DNA from: Halobacteriales archaeon
GTDB lineage: Archaea > Thermoplasmatota > SW-10-69-26 > JACQPN01 > JAIVGT01
Assembly: GCA_020201485.1 (NCBI GenBank)
Contig: JAIVGT010000018.1
Location: forward strand, 1-9,571
Direction of reading: 5' to 3'
Length of the DNA stretch: 9,571 bases
Translations under genes and position numbers: made by a program
Notes under the pieces: generated by a model
Told to the model about the DNA's origin: nothing
Database searches by the model: none
What the model saw: only the letters and a program-made list of their open reading frames with translations
Part shown: positions 1 through 6,532 of the stretch, piece after piece
Position numbering within the stretch: position 1 is the stretch's first letter
Layout of the letters: every line of letters begins with the position of its first letter

Positions 1-599
1 AACGCATCGACGCGGTACAGCACCTTCGGCGGGACGCTCGTGAACTCGTTCTTGAGGAGGATGTAGCTGGCGTTCTGGGCGGCGGACGTGCCGCTGGCGA
101 TGGCGATGAGGCGGCCGTCCACGTTGATGTCCAGGCCGTTGATCTGGCCGTTCGTCTGGTTGTAGATCCAGGACACGCGGCACAGGTTGCAGCCCCCGGC
201 CGTGCGGTAGCCGGACAGCACGTCGAGGTTCGTCTGGGTGCGGTTCGCCGTGATGACCCAGTCCCCGCCGCTGCCGCTCGTCGTGCCGTTGGCGACCTTG
301 ACGAGCTTCGCCCCTTCGTTGAGGAGGTCGTCGTCGATGGCGTCCCACGCCTTGCCGCCGCTCCCGCGCAGGCTCCAGACGGAGGTGTCGCCCGCCGGCG
401 GGATGGCCGTCGGGGCGTCGACCATCGCCACGGCCCCGAAGGAGCCGCTGCCGTCCATGCTGGCGGCGGTGACCTGGGTGCGGAGGTCGGAGCCGTTGAA
501 GCCGAGCGGGTTCGGGGCGGCGGCGAGGCCGGTCGGGAGCAGGGGCGCGGCGAGGGCGCTCAGCGCGACCAGCAGCACAAGGAGAGCGGGCGTGCGCAT
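1..599 (-). CDS. Secreted protein, probable beta-propeller repeat, partial (C-terminus off the left edge)
   Basis: The frame is open from an ATG at 599 to the window edge, giving 199 complete codons and no stop. Residues 1-28 look like a Sec signal peptide: MRTP, then a Leu/Ala/Val-rich core, then small residues before a likely cut near AAA-PNP. The mature part is rich in Gly, Ser, Asp and Asn and has five N-glycosylation sequons (Asn 35, 104, 119, 147, 176), which fits an exported archaeal protein. It has one CxxC at 137-140. Residues 153-171 (core DINVDGRLIAIASG) resemble one blade of a WD40/PQQ-type beta-propeller; this is inference from pattern, not a match I can name. Two TATA-like boxes lie 45-70 bases upstream. 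Function and substrate cannot be told from this fragment. Confidence 0.8.
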   Translation of the reverse strand, partial: MRTPALLVLLVALSALAAPLLPTGLAAAPNPLGFNGSDLRTQVTAASMDGSGSFGAVAMVDAPTAIPPAGDTSVWSLRGSGGKAWDAIDDDLLNEGAKLVKVANGTTSGSGGDWVITANRTQTNLDVLSGYRTAGGCNLCRVSWIYNQTNGQINGLDINVDGRLIAIASGTSAAQNASYILLKNEFTSVPPKVLYRVDA

Positions 600-642
600 C
601 GAGCCTCACCGGGCCACGTGGCGTCGAACCATGTGGTCGGCC

Positions 643-667
643 GTATTTAAGATGGCATCATTTAAGG
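643..667 (-). promoter_or_regulatory. Tandem TATA-like boxes upstream of the secreted-protein gene
   Basis: In this GC-rich DNA, two copies of CTTAAAT (minus strand, at 666-660 and 651-645) stand out 15 bases apart. GATGGCATC, a dyad around one central base, lies between them. A start of transcription about 25 bases after either box would fall near 622 or 637, leaving a 20-40 base leader before the ATG at 599. One box is probably the promoter; the second could be an alternative box or part of an operator. Confidence 0.55.
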
Positions 668-713
668 TTGTTGGATGCTCGCGGGAGTCTGCGCGCCGCG
701 GCGGAACGCGGGA

Positions 714-1091
714 TCAGGCAGGCCCGCGCCCGCCCCGGCCCTGCTGCACGGCGAGCGCGGCCTCGATCTCCTTCTGCAGCGAGGTGAGCCGCTCGCGCAG
801 CTTCTCCTCCTGCCGCTTCATCGAGGCCAATCGCACCTCGCTCGTCTCCTTCTGCTCCTCGACCTCGGCCTTCACCGCCGCCTTGTCCTTGACGCGCACG
901 AGCAGCGACCCGGCGCTCTTGTAGATGGGCGCGTCGTCGGCGACCTTGACCAGCTCCTCGAGCGTCCGCTCCAGCTCCTTCACCTGCGACTCGAGCTGCG
1001 CGCGCTGGCTGATGATGACCTGCGCCTGCTGCTGGAGCTGCTGGAAGAGCTGCAGCTGGTTGCGGAGCTGCGCCGGGAGTTCGGCCGCCAT
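714..1091 (-). CDS. pfdB: Prefoldin subunit beta
   Basis: This 125-residue protein is the beta subunit of archaeal prefoldin, the alpha2-beta4 cytosolic chaperone that holds unfolded chains with its coiled-coil tentacles and passes them to the thermosome. It has the family plan: an N-terminal helix rich in Gln and Leu (residues 5-45), the conserved hairpin centre around DDAPIYKSAGSLLVRV (about 52-67), and a second helix with heptad-like Glu/Lys/Leu (about 70-115). The length is normal. I chose the ATG at 1091; a GTG 30 bases earlier would add ten residues outside the family pattern. No strong Shine-Dalgarno is seen. It is the last gene of the superoperon, 44 bases after pcc1, a usual archaeal neighbour. 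Confidence 0.93.
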   Translation of the reverse strand: MAAELPAQLRNQLQLFQQLQQQAQVIISQRAQLESQVKELERTLEELVKVADDAPIYKSAGSLLVRVKDKAAVKAEVEEQKETSEVRLASMKRQEEKLRERLTSLQKEIEAALAVQQGRGGRGPA

Positions 1092-1135
1092 GGTCTCGGC
1101 TGCGCAACGGGGGACCTGCACTTGAAGGTTCGCGC

Positions 1136-1495
1136 CTATTCGCGCGCGACGGCGTGCACATCCGCGGTCAGCTGCACCCAGCGCAGGTAGGCGTTCACCG
1201 CGGCCCGCAGCGCGCCCGCGTCCTCGGCCGCGAGGACGATGGAGAGCTCCAGGCCGCGCCGCGCGACCTCGGCGTGCGAGCCGGGCACGTCCTCGCCCGC
1301 GCCGCCGGCCAAGGCAGCCTCGAGCGCGTCCGCTTGCCCGGAGGAATCCGCGCGCACGGTCAAGGTGCCGCGCGCGCGCAAGGGGTCGTGGCGCGTTCCG
1401 GCCTCGGGCTCCGCGGGCAAGCGCTCGGCCTCCGCGTCAGCGTGACGCGCTCCGCGCTCGCCGCGCGCGGGCAGCGGCTCGCGCTCCACGCGCAT
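1136..1495 (-). CDS. pcc1: KEOPS complex subunit Pcc1, with N-terminal extension
   Basis: Pcc1 is the small dimer-forming subunit of KEOPS, which with Kae1, Bud32 and Cgi121 makes t6A37 on ANN-decoding tRNAs. Residues about 38-119 fit the family: a beta strand (ARGTLTVRA), a helix (DALEAALAG), a strand (RRGLELSIVLAA), then the characteristic helix DAGALRAAVNAYLRWVQLTADV. Known archaeal Pcc1 proteins are about 75-90 residues. Here an ATG at 1495 gives 119, with about 37 extra Arg/Glu/Ala-rich residues at the front. The start is taken because the ATG shares one base with the rpoP stop (TGATG), typical of coupled genes. Internal TTG/GTG starts near codons 39-47 would give a standard length. Identification also rests on its place between rpoP and pfdB. 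Confidence 0.82.
   Translation of the reverse strand: MRVEREPLPARGERGARHADAEAERLPAEPEAGTRHDPLRARGTLTVRADSSGQADALEAALAGGAGEDVPGSHAEVARRGLELSIVLAAEDAGALRAAVNAYLRWVQLTADVHAVARE
1466..1495. repeat. 30-base copy of the repeat also found before metK
   Basis: This is the partner of the copy at 6797-6827. It begins exactly at the pcc1 start codon (read on the minus strand) and codes for the first ten residues of the extra N-terminal part of Pcc1. Confidence 0.5.
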
Positions 1496-1629
1496 CACCG
1501 GGACTTGATCTTCTTCGCGACCGTCGGGCGCTCCTTGTAGAACACCTTGGAGCCGCAGTACGGGCAGCGCATGCCGATGTTGTTCGCGTCGAACTCGACG
1601 CTCCGCTTGCACTTGCCGCAGCGGTACAT
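1495..1629 (-). CDS. rpoP: DNA-directed RNA polymerase subunit P (Rpo12/RpoP)
   Basis: A 44-residue zinc-ribbon protein, the archaeal counterpart of eukaryotic Rpb12, which helps hold the Rpo3/Rpo10/Rpo11 assembly platform of RNA polymerase together. It shows CGKC (Cys4, Cys7) and CPYC (Cys22, Cys25), the four zinc ligands, then the conserved basic end with KERPTVAKKIKSR. Length and motifs are standard. The ATG at 1629 follows the rpl37ae stop by two bases, and GAGG five bases before the ATG runs into that stop, a good ribosome binding site. The stop overlaps the pcc1 start. The placing rpl37ae-rpoP is the usual archaeal order. Confidence 0.95.
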   Translation of the reverse strand: MYRCGKCKRSVEFDANNIGMRCPYCGSKVFYKERPTVAKKIKSR

Positions 1630-1631
1630 GC

Positions 1632-2027
1632 TCACCTCTCGCGCCGGCGGGTGTCGCGCGTGCCGCGCTGCTCGCGCTGGGATTCGCGGGCGCTGTCGCG
1701 CGCGGCGCGGGCCTGGGCGCGCGCCTCGGTCTGCGCCTGCTCCTCTTCCTTGCGCACCTTGCCCTCGACGGCGTCGCGGATGGCGCGCTCGCTCGTCTTG
1801 TGCTGGGCGGTCTCGGGGAAGTATGCTCCGCCCGCATACGTGTGGCCGCACTTGCGGCAGCTCCAGATGCCGGTGCTCGTCCGGCTCAGGGCCTTGGCCG
1901 CGCAGCGGGGGCAGGTGTGCCGGCCGCGCTGGCGGGTCTCGACCTCGAGCACACGGCGGCGGATGCTGACGCCGTACCGCGGGCCGTACCGGCCCGTCAT
2001 GCTGGCCTTCTTCGTGCGCTTCGACAT
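1632..2027 (-). CDS. rpl37ae: Large-subunit ribosomal protein L37Ae (eL43), with long charged C-terminal tail
   Basis: eL43 is a zinc-binding protein of the large ribosomal subunit. Residues 1-90 fit the family closely: TGRYGPRYG (11-19), a basic helix, CPRC (Cys39, Cys42), STGIWSCRKCG with Cys57 and Cys60, and AGGAY (65-69). Archaeal relatives I recall end at about 85-97 residues. Here the frame continues to 131, with residues about 91-131 being almost only Glu, Arg, Gln, Ala, Ser and Asp, likely helical then disordered. The ATG at 2027 has a weak GGGAG eight bases ahead. A clear TATA box about 40-50 bases upstream makes it the first gene of the second half of the superoperon. Confidence 0.95.
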   Translation of the reverse strand: MSKRTKKASMTGRYGPRYGVSIRRRVLEVETRQRGRHTCPRCAAKALSRTSTGIWSCRKCGHTYAGGAYFPETAQHKTSERAIRDAVEGKVRKEEEQAQTEARAQARAARDSARESQREQRGTRDTRRRER

Positions 2028-2067
2028 GGTCGCGACTCCCGGGGCAGGCCGCGCGAAGGCGGGGATT

Positions 2068-2077
2068 CCTTATAAGG
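2068..2077 (-). promoter_or_regulatory. TATA box for rpl37ae-rpoP-pcc1-pfdB
   Basis: CCTTATAAGG is a perfect ten-base palindrome and the main AT-rich spot in the 146 bases between rrp42 and rpl37ae. Transcription would start about 25 bases on, near 2045, giving a leader of some 20 bases. This suggests the second half of the superoperon has its own promoter. Being palindromic, the box itself does not set the direction; the BRE and the gene layout point to the minus strand. Confidence 0.7.
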
Positions 2078-2173
2078 CTTTGGCCGGGCCCGGCGCGCGA
2101 CCGGCGGGGCGCGACGCGGAGCGTGGGCTCGTCCGACGAACATGCCCGGAGGAGCGTTCCCGCGTCGCGGCGC

Positions 2174-2995
2174 TCAGTGCCCGGGCTTCGTGTTCCGCGC
2201 GTCCGCTTCGCGGCCGGTCACCTTCACGAGCTGCTCGCGCATCTCGCGCGCCTTCACCTTGCTCGTGGCGATGATCTCCTTGACCTCCTCGAGGGTGAAG
2301 CCGCCGATGAGGCCCTTCTGCATGGCGCGGATGGCGTTGTGCTCATCGTGCGCCACGGTGAGCCGCGGCCGGCCGACCTTGTCCTCCATCAGCCCCGGGT
2401 CGAAGACCAGGGCCGGACCGAGCTTGATGGCCGTCGTGCTGACCGGGTAGTGGTTGATGGGCATGGGCTGGTCCGCGCCGAGCTCGAAGCGCGCGTACGG
2501 CACCTTCGCGCTCAGCAGGGCCGCCATCGCGCCCAGGCTCGCGGCGTCGAACAGGTTGCCGTCGTAGTCCACGACGTGGATGTCGATGAAGCTCATCCAC
2601 ACCTTCTCGCCCGGCTTGATGCAGAGCTTCTCCAGGTCGATGGTGTCGGTCTCGCGGATGCCGCGGTCCACGACGCGCGCCAGCTCGATGCTCGCCGGGC
2701 GCGGCGGGCCCGTCTCGAAGTCGGGCGAAGCGATGGGCACGAGCTCCGCGCTCGTCGTCATCACGCCGCTGGCCGGCGTGTCCGGGTACGGCTCGCCCGG
2801 GGCCATCTTGACCCCGACCACGACCTCCGTGTCCCCGATGCGCACGCGCGCGCTGCCCTCGGCCCGGGAGATGAGGCCGGTCTCGATGCTGATGGGGCGG
2901 TACTCGTCGAAGGCGCGGCCGTCGTAGCGCTGGCCCTGCTTGGCCAGGTTGACGATGTAGTCGCGCTTGATGTCGCTGACGATGTCGTCGCTCAC
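2174..2995 (-). CDS. rrp42: Exosome complex subunit Rrp42
   Basis: Rrp42 is the non-catalytic RNase PH-fold subunit that alternates with Rrp41 in the hexameric ring of the archaeal exosome, where it helps bind RNA and shape the active site. The 273-residue protein has the family pattern: RYDGRAFDEYRPISIETG (23-40), strand-rich core, SPDFETGPPRPASIELARVVDRGIRE (about 90-115), FIDIHVVDYDGNLFDAASL (136-154), and a C-terminal helix region. Length is normal. The start is GTG at 2995, overlapping the rrp41 stop by four bases (GTGA), with GAGGTGA a few bases upstream as ribosome binding site. No better ATG exists in frame. Tight coupling with rrp41 matches the 1:1 ring stoichiometry. Confidence 0.97.
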   Translation of the reverse strand: MSDDIVSDIKRDYIVNLAKQGQRYDGRAFDEYRPISIETGLISRAEGSARVRIGDTEVVVGVKMAPGEPYPDTPASGVMTTSAELVPIASPDFETGPPRPASIELARVVDRGIRETDTIDLEKLCIKPGEKVWMSFIDIHVVDYDGNLFDAASLGAMAALLSAKVPYARFELGADQPMPINHYPVSTTAIKLGPALVFDPGLMEDKVGRPRLTVAHDEHNAIRAMQKGLIGGFTLEEVKEIIATSKVKAREMREQLVKVTGREADARNTKPGH

Positions 2996-3768
2996 AGCAT
3001 CACCTCGCTCTCCGCGGGCTCGCTCATGCGCTTCTCCACCGCGGCGTCGAGGTACTTCTCCCGCAGGGCCTGCTTCTGCATCCCGTGGATCTGGTGGCAG
3101 GCGTCGATGCTGTACTGCATGGCGACGTCGAACTCGTCGTCGGTGAAATGGCCGTCCATCTGCAGCAGGACGATCTCGCCCGTCTTCGGGATGATGGCGA
3201 CGGGCAGGTCGGTGTCGCCGAAGTTGTCCTCCTCCTTGCGCAGGTCGAGGACGACGGTGTTGTCGATCTTGCCCGCCGCGACGCTCGCCACCATGCCCTT
3301 CATCGGGATGCCGGCGTCGGCCAGGGCCACGCTGGCGGCCGTGAGGGCGGCGCAGCGCGTGCCCGCCTCGGCCTCGAGGATCTCGCAGAACACGTCGATG
3401 GCCGTGCGCGGGAACATCTGGCGCAGCACGACCGGGCTGAGCGCCTCGCCCAGGAGCTTGCTGATCTCCTGGGACCGCCGGTCCGGGCCGGGCCGCTTGC
3501 GGTCGTCGACGCTGAACGGGCTCATGGAGTAGCGGCAGCGCACGATGGCCTGCGTCGCGTCCTGGTCGTGGCGGGGGTGGACCTCGCGCGGCCCGTACAC
3601 GCCGGCGATGACCTTGTTGTTGCCCCATTCGAGGTAGCAGGAGCCGTCGGCGCGCTTCAGCACGCCCGCCTTCATGGTGATCTTCCGCAGCTCGTCGGGC
3701 CTGCGGCCGTCCATGCGCCTGCCGTTCTCGTCGATGAGCTTCAGACCGGGTGGGGGCTTCATCCCCAT
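2992..3768 (-). CDS. rrp41: Exosome complex exonuclease subunit Rrp41
   Basis: Rrp41 is the catalytic RNase PH-fold subunit of the exosome; it degrades RNA 3' to 5' with phosphate and can add tails in reverse. The 258-residue protein starts with the family's LIDENGRRMDGRRPDELR (11-28). It has RRSQEISK (97-104), used in RNA/phosphate binding, GTR at 136-138 in the AGTRCAALTAASVAL stretch, and EDNFGDTD at 180-187, where Asp181 and Asp187 line up with the catalytic aspartates of RNase PH/PNPase enzymes. All key residues seem present. I chose the ATG at 3768, which lies eight bases after AAGGAG; the ATG at 3762 (overlapping the rrp4 stop as ATGA) or the GTG at 3777 are also possible. It overlaps both rrp4 and rrp42. 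Confidence 0.97.
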   Translation of the reverse strand: MGMKPPPGLKLIDENGRRMDGRRPDELRKITMKAGVLKRADGSCYLEWGNNKVIAGVYGPREVHPRHDQDATQAIVRCRYSMSPFSVDDRKRPGPDRRSQEISKLLGEALSPVVLRQMFPRTAIDVFCEILEAEAGTRCAALTAASVALADAGIPMKGMVASVAAGKIDNTVVLDLRKEEDNFGDTDLPVAIIPKTGEIVLLQMDGHFTDDEFDVAMQYSIDACHQIHGMQKQALREKYLDAAVEKRMSEPAESEVML

Positions 3769-4499
3769 GAGGACCACTCCTTCTCGAGCGACGCGCGCTT
3801 CAGCTGCTCCATGCCGCTGCGCCGGTGCTCCTGCAGGAACTGCTTCACCTTGTCCGTCAGGCCGGAGGTGTGCGCCTCCGACTCGACCTTGCGCACCGCG
3901 GCCATGGCCAAGGCCACGTCCTGCGGCTCGCCGTCGATCCAGATCACGCCGTTCTGGCCCACGAACATCCGCGTGTTGGTCGCGGTCTTGATGACGTTCG
4001 TCATCCCGCCGCCGCGGCCGATGATGCGCGGCACCTTGCTCGGCGCGACCTCGAACACGAGCCCGCCGCTGAGCTTGCGGCAGGCGCGGTCCTTCATCGT
4101 GAGCTGGATCTTCTTGATCTCGTCCACGAAGGCGACCTTGAGGAGGACGGTGTCCCCGGGAGCCATGTACTTCGTCGTCTCGCCGAAGTCCACCTTCCAG
4201 GGCACGTCGTTGACGTGCATCGTCACCGGGCTCGGGGCGCGGATGTCGATGATCCAGATGCTCGGCCCCGCTTCCAGGATGGTGCCGATGATGAGGTCGT
4301 TGCGCTGCGGGTCGTAGCGCCCGCTCAACGCGAGCACGCTCACCTGGTCCCCCCGCATCTGGCGCACGCCGAGGCGGAGGGCGAAGATGTTCGCGCCTTC
4401 CTTGTACGTGTTGAACCCCGGCTTCAACCGCCCGGAGTCGTCGAGGAGGTCGCCTGGGACGACGATGTCCGCGGCTTCCTCGCGCTGCTCTTGCGACAT
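3759..4499 (-). CDS. rrp4: Exosome complex RNA-binding cap subunit Rrp4
   Basis: Rrp4 forms (with Csl4) the trimeric RNA-binding cap on the Rrp41/Rrp42 ring and guides substrates, with a preference for A-rich RNA. The 246-residue protein has the three usual parts: an N-terminal domain (about 1-60, with VVPGDLLDDSGRLKPG), an S1 domain (about 64-140, including YDPQRNDLIIGTI and VNDVPWKVDF), and a KH domain (about 145-210) with the GRGGG loop at 161-165 and GQNGVIWIDG at 181-190. The GxNGxIWIDG element is typical of Rrp4. The ATG at 4499 lies four bases after the sbds stop. The gene overlaps the start of rrp41, in the standard order sbds-rrp4-rrp41-rrp42. Confidence 0.97.
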   Translation of the reverse strand: MSQEQREEAADIVVPGDLLDDSGRLKPGFNTYKEGANIFALRLGVRQMRGDQVSVLALSGRYDPQRNDLIIGTILEAGPSIWIIDIRAPSPVTMHVNDVPWKVDFGETTKYMAPGDTVLLKVAFVDEIKKIQLTMKDRACRKLSGGLVFEVAPSKVPRIIGRGGGMTNVIKTATNTRMFVGQNGVIWIDGEPQDVALAMAAVRKVESEAHTSGLTDKVKQFLQEHRRSGMEQLKRASLEKEWSSWG

Positions 4500-4503
4500 G
4501 GAA

Positions 4504-5211
4504 TCAACCCTTGACGAGCTTCGTCTCCACGTTGCCGTGGGTGCGGCGGTTCAGCTCGTCGTAGAACTCCGCCTGCATGCCGGCCGGCATCTCGATGACG
4601 CCCTGCCAGCTGCCGTCCTTCAGCCACTCCTCGCTCCGCAGGGTGCCGAAGCCCTTGCACGTCCCGTAGGCCTTGCCGACCTCGGTCGAGGGCAGGTGCA
4701 CGTGGACGTGCACGTTCTGGATCTTGATGGGGATGAGCGGGCGGAGCGCGGTCAGCACGTCCGCCATCTGCTCCTCCGCCGGCTTGAAGGGGTCGACGTG
4801 GACCTTCGCCTCCTCCATGGCGCGCTCGATGCGCTCCGGCGGGTGCGGCGCGTTCGTCTGCGGGTTCATCGCGTTCCGGGCGATGAGCTGCACGACCTGC
4901 TTCCGCTTCCGCTCCTGCAGCGTGCGCCGCTGCTCCGTCGTGAGGTGGAACTCGCCCTTCTGCAGGATGCGCTTGGCGATCTCCGCCATGTCCTTCGTGC
5001 CGAAGGACTTCTCCAGCGTCGTCTCGCCGATGTGGTCGCCCTTGCGGGCGTCCTTGAACACGGTGTCGATGGCCAGGTCCTTCGCCACGTCGATGTCGCC
5101 CCTCCCGCCGCTCTCCTTGAAGCGGAGGGCGGCATCGGGATCCACGAGGATCTCGAAGTGGTGGCCTTCGAGGGTCAACCGCGCGACGATGGCCTTGTCC
5201 AGCGACACCAT
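4504..5211 (-). CDS. sbds: Ribosome maturation factor SBDS (Sdo1)
   Basis: This is the archaeal SBDS protein, homologue of the human Shwachman-Bodian-Diamond protein, which acts on the large ribosomal subunit with an EF-2-like GTPase; in eukaryotes it releases the anti-association factor. The 235-residue chain shows the three family domains: the N-terminal FYSH domain (about 1-90, with a DIDVAKDLAIDTVFKDARKG region), a helical middle (about 91-165, with RKRKQVVQLIARNAMNPQT), and a ferredoxin-like end (about 166-235). Length is normal. The ATG at 5211 has AAGGTGG as ribosome binding site, partly formed by the psmA stop ten bases upstream. It links proteasome and exosome genes as in most euryarchaea. 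Confidence 0.96.
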   Translation of the reverse strand: MVSLDKAIVARLTLEGHHFEILVDPDAALRFKESGGRGDIDVAKDLAIDTVFKDARKGDHIGETTLEKSFGTKDMAEIAKRILQKGEFHLTTEQRRTLQERKRKQVVQLIARNAMNPQTNAPHPPERIERAMEEAKVHVDPFKPAEEQMADVLTALRPLIPIKIQNVHVHVHLPSTEVGKAYGTCKGFGTLRSEEWLKDGSWQGVIEMPAGMQAEFYDELNRRTHGNVETKLVKG

Positions 5212-5221
5212 GGTCCCACCT

Positions 5222-5947
5222 TCAGCTGCTCTGGGCGCGCACGGCCTTGTCCACGAACACCTTGACCTCGTCGATGGTGAGCTTGCGGAACTCCGCGTCG
5301 CTCAGCACGACGCCGATCTCCAGCGCGGCCGCGTTGAGCTTGCCTTCCGTGGCCTTGAGCAGGGCCTTGAGGCCGAGCGCGATGGCCGCGTCCTTCTCCA
5401 GGCCCTCGCGGAACTCCTCCTCGAAGACCTCCATGACCGCGTTCCTCCCCGCCCCGATGCTGCTCGCCTTGTAGGCCATGAGCGCGCCCGAGGGGTCGGT
5501 CTCGAACAGGTGCGTGCCGTTCGGGTCGATGCCGGCGATGAGCAGGGCCGTGCCGAACGGGCGGACGCCGCCGTACTGGGTGTACGTCTGCTTGAAGTCG
5601 CAGACCTTCTTCACCAGCGACTCGACCTCGATGGGCTCGTCGTAGGTGACGCGGTTCATCTGGGCGTCGACGCGGGCCCGGTCCACGAGGACGCGGGCAT
5701 CGGCGACCAGGCCGCTCGTGGCGCAGCCGATGTGGTCGTCGAGCTTGAAGATCTTCTCGATGCTCTGCGGCTCGATGAGGTGCGACGTGATGCGCTTGTC
5801 GACGATGAGCACGACGCCGTCCTTGAACTTCAGTCCGACGGTGGTCGTGCCGCGCTTCACGGCCTCACGCGCGTACTCGACCTGGAAAAGGCGGCCGTCG
5901 GGGCTGAAGACGGTGATGGCGCGGTCGTACATTTGGGCTGGCTGCAT
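5222..5947 (-). CDS. psmA: 20S proteasome subunit alpha
   Basis: The alpha subunit forms the outer heptameric rings and the gate of the 20S proteasome and docks ATPases such as PAN. The 241-residue protein opens with the alpha-specific signature [20 protein letters not shown] (7-26), followed by [19 protein letters not shown] (78-89) and [10 protein letters not shown] (123-132) are also family hallmarks. Lys65 in SIEKI matches the pocket lysine that receives the ATPase HbYX tail in Thermoplasma. The N-terminus is almost identical to the Thermoplasma protein as I remember it. I trimmed the start to the ATG at 5947, which has TAGGAG eight bases upstream; an in-frame ATG at 6016 would add 23 residues not typical of the family. 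No beta subunit is in the window. Confidence 0.97.
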   Translation of the reverse strand: MQPAQMYDRAITVFSPDGRLFQVEYAREAVKRGTTTVGLKFKDGVVLIVDKRITSHLIEPQSIEKIFKLDDHIGCATSGLVADARVLVDRARVDAQMNRVTYDEPIEVESLVKKVCDFKQTYTQYGGVRPFGTALLIAGIDPNGTHLFETDPSGALMAYKASSIGAGRNAVMEVFEEEFREGLEKDAAIALGLKALLKATEGKLNAAALEIGVVLSDAEFRKLTIDEVKVFVDKAVRAQSS

Positions 5948-5969
5948 ATCCGATGCTCCTAGGTCACGT

Positions 5970-6031
5970 CGCCCCGCAGGGCGGTGGGGCCGCGCGCATG
6001 CGCGGCCGAAGTCCACGGAAAAGGGCTTTCC
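5970..6031 (-). other. Inverted repeats in the rnp2-psmA gap
   Basis: The 131 bases between rnp2 and psmA hold three short inverted repeats: CGCCC/GGGCG at 5970-5983, GGCCGCGC/GCGCGGCC with a four-base loop at 5988-6007, and GGAAA/TTTCC with a five-base loop at 6017-6031. They would form hairpins in an RNA read through toward psmA. No convincing TATA box is seen here; the only AT-rich spot (CGTTAAGTA near 6078-6086) includes the rnp2 stop. They may be a structured leader, a processing site between the two genes, or chance in GC-rich DNA. Confidence 0.4.
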
Positions 6032-6078
6032 TCTCCGCGCTCGGTCCTCGACGGCGGGGCGAACGGTGACGGCTCTAC

Positions 6079-6447
6079 TTAACGGTTTCCGGGGCCCTTG
6101 TTGACGCGTTTTGGCGCTGGCGGGTCACGCGGCCGGGCCCGGCGGCGGCGCGGCCCGGAGCGCACGCCCAGCGCGCGCTTCGCCTGGCGCAACGTGCCAC
6201 TCGTCGCAACCGTGCGGACGTGCGGGGCGAGCGCGGCCAACGCCGCGCGCGCCGCGGGCTGCGTGACGTGGTCCACGCGCGCGATGGCCAGGCCGGGGCC
6301 GAGATGGTACAACCGTGCGCGCACGCGCTCCATCTCGCGCAGACCCAGCGCTTCCCGCAACGCCGCGAGGCAGCGCTGCTCGAGCTGCGGCGGCGGGAGC
6401 GGCGGCTCGGCGCGCAGGGCGAGGTAGCGCGGGCGCGCGGGGGCCAT
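6079..6447 (-). CDS. rnp2: Probable RNase P protein component 2 (Rnp2, Pop5 family)
   Basis: Pop5/Rnp2 pairs with Rpp30/Rnp3 to support the RNase P RNA in cutting tRNA 5' leaders. The 122-residue protein starts [14 protein letters not shown], like the first strand of Pop5 (RYIAFE in Pyrococcus), then a helix ([15 protein letters not shown]), a strand region ([17 protein letters not shown]), a helix ([12 protein letters not shown]) and [18 protein letters not shown], which matches the family's SGT-[LI]-[KR] end. The last 30 residues are a basic Arg/Pro tail. Similarity is moderate, so position is important: rnp2 lies just before psmA in many euryarchaeal superoperons. Its usual upstream partner rnp3 is not here; a divergent gene follows instead. 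ATG 6447 is the only start after an in-frame stop near 6496-6498. No Shine-Dalgarno is seen. Confidence 0.75.
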   Translation of the reverse strand: MAPARPRYLALRAEPPLPPPQLEQRCLAALREALGLREMERVRARLYHLGPGLAIARVDHVTQPAARAALAALAPHVRTVATSGTLRQAKRALGVRSGPRRRRARPRDPPAPKRVNKGPGNR

Positions 6448-6532
6448 GCAGGCGCATGGCGGGCTGCGGCAAGGAGCTTGCCGGGCAGCGACATGTCAAG
6501 GTCGGCCGCGGGCACGAACGCCCACCGGCCAA

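Noticed and set aside
1092..1121. Upstream GTG start for prefoldin beta
   Set aside because: It would add ten residues that do not fit the family, and has no ribosome binding site; the ATG at 1091 matches the usual N-terminus.
2123..3532. 469-codon open frame on the plus strand across rrp42 and rrp41
   Set aside because: It is antisense to two strongly conserved exosome genes, its protein is low-complexity Arg/Ala/Asp/Val, and long open frames are common in DNA this GC-rich.
3085..4317. 410-codon plus-strand open frame across rrp41 and rrp4
   Set aside because: Shadow of conserved genes with biased composition and no recognisable domain.
5948..6016. Upstream ATG at 6016 for psmA
   Set aside because: The extra 23 residues are unlike any proteasome alpha start, and the ATG at 5947 has a strong TAGGAG site.
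6079..6515. Minus-strand open frame (6075-6515) starting MPAADLDMSLPGK, out of frame with rnp2
   Set aside because: Its content is Ser/Arg/Ala/Pro-rich with no pattern, while the rnp2 frame shows Pop5 features.
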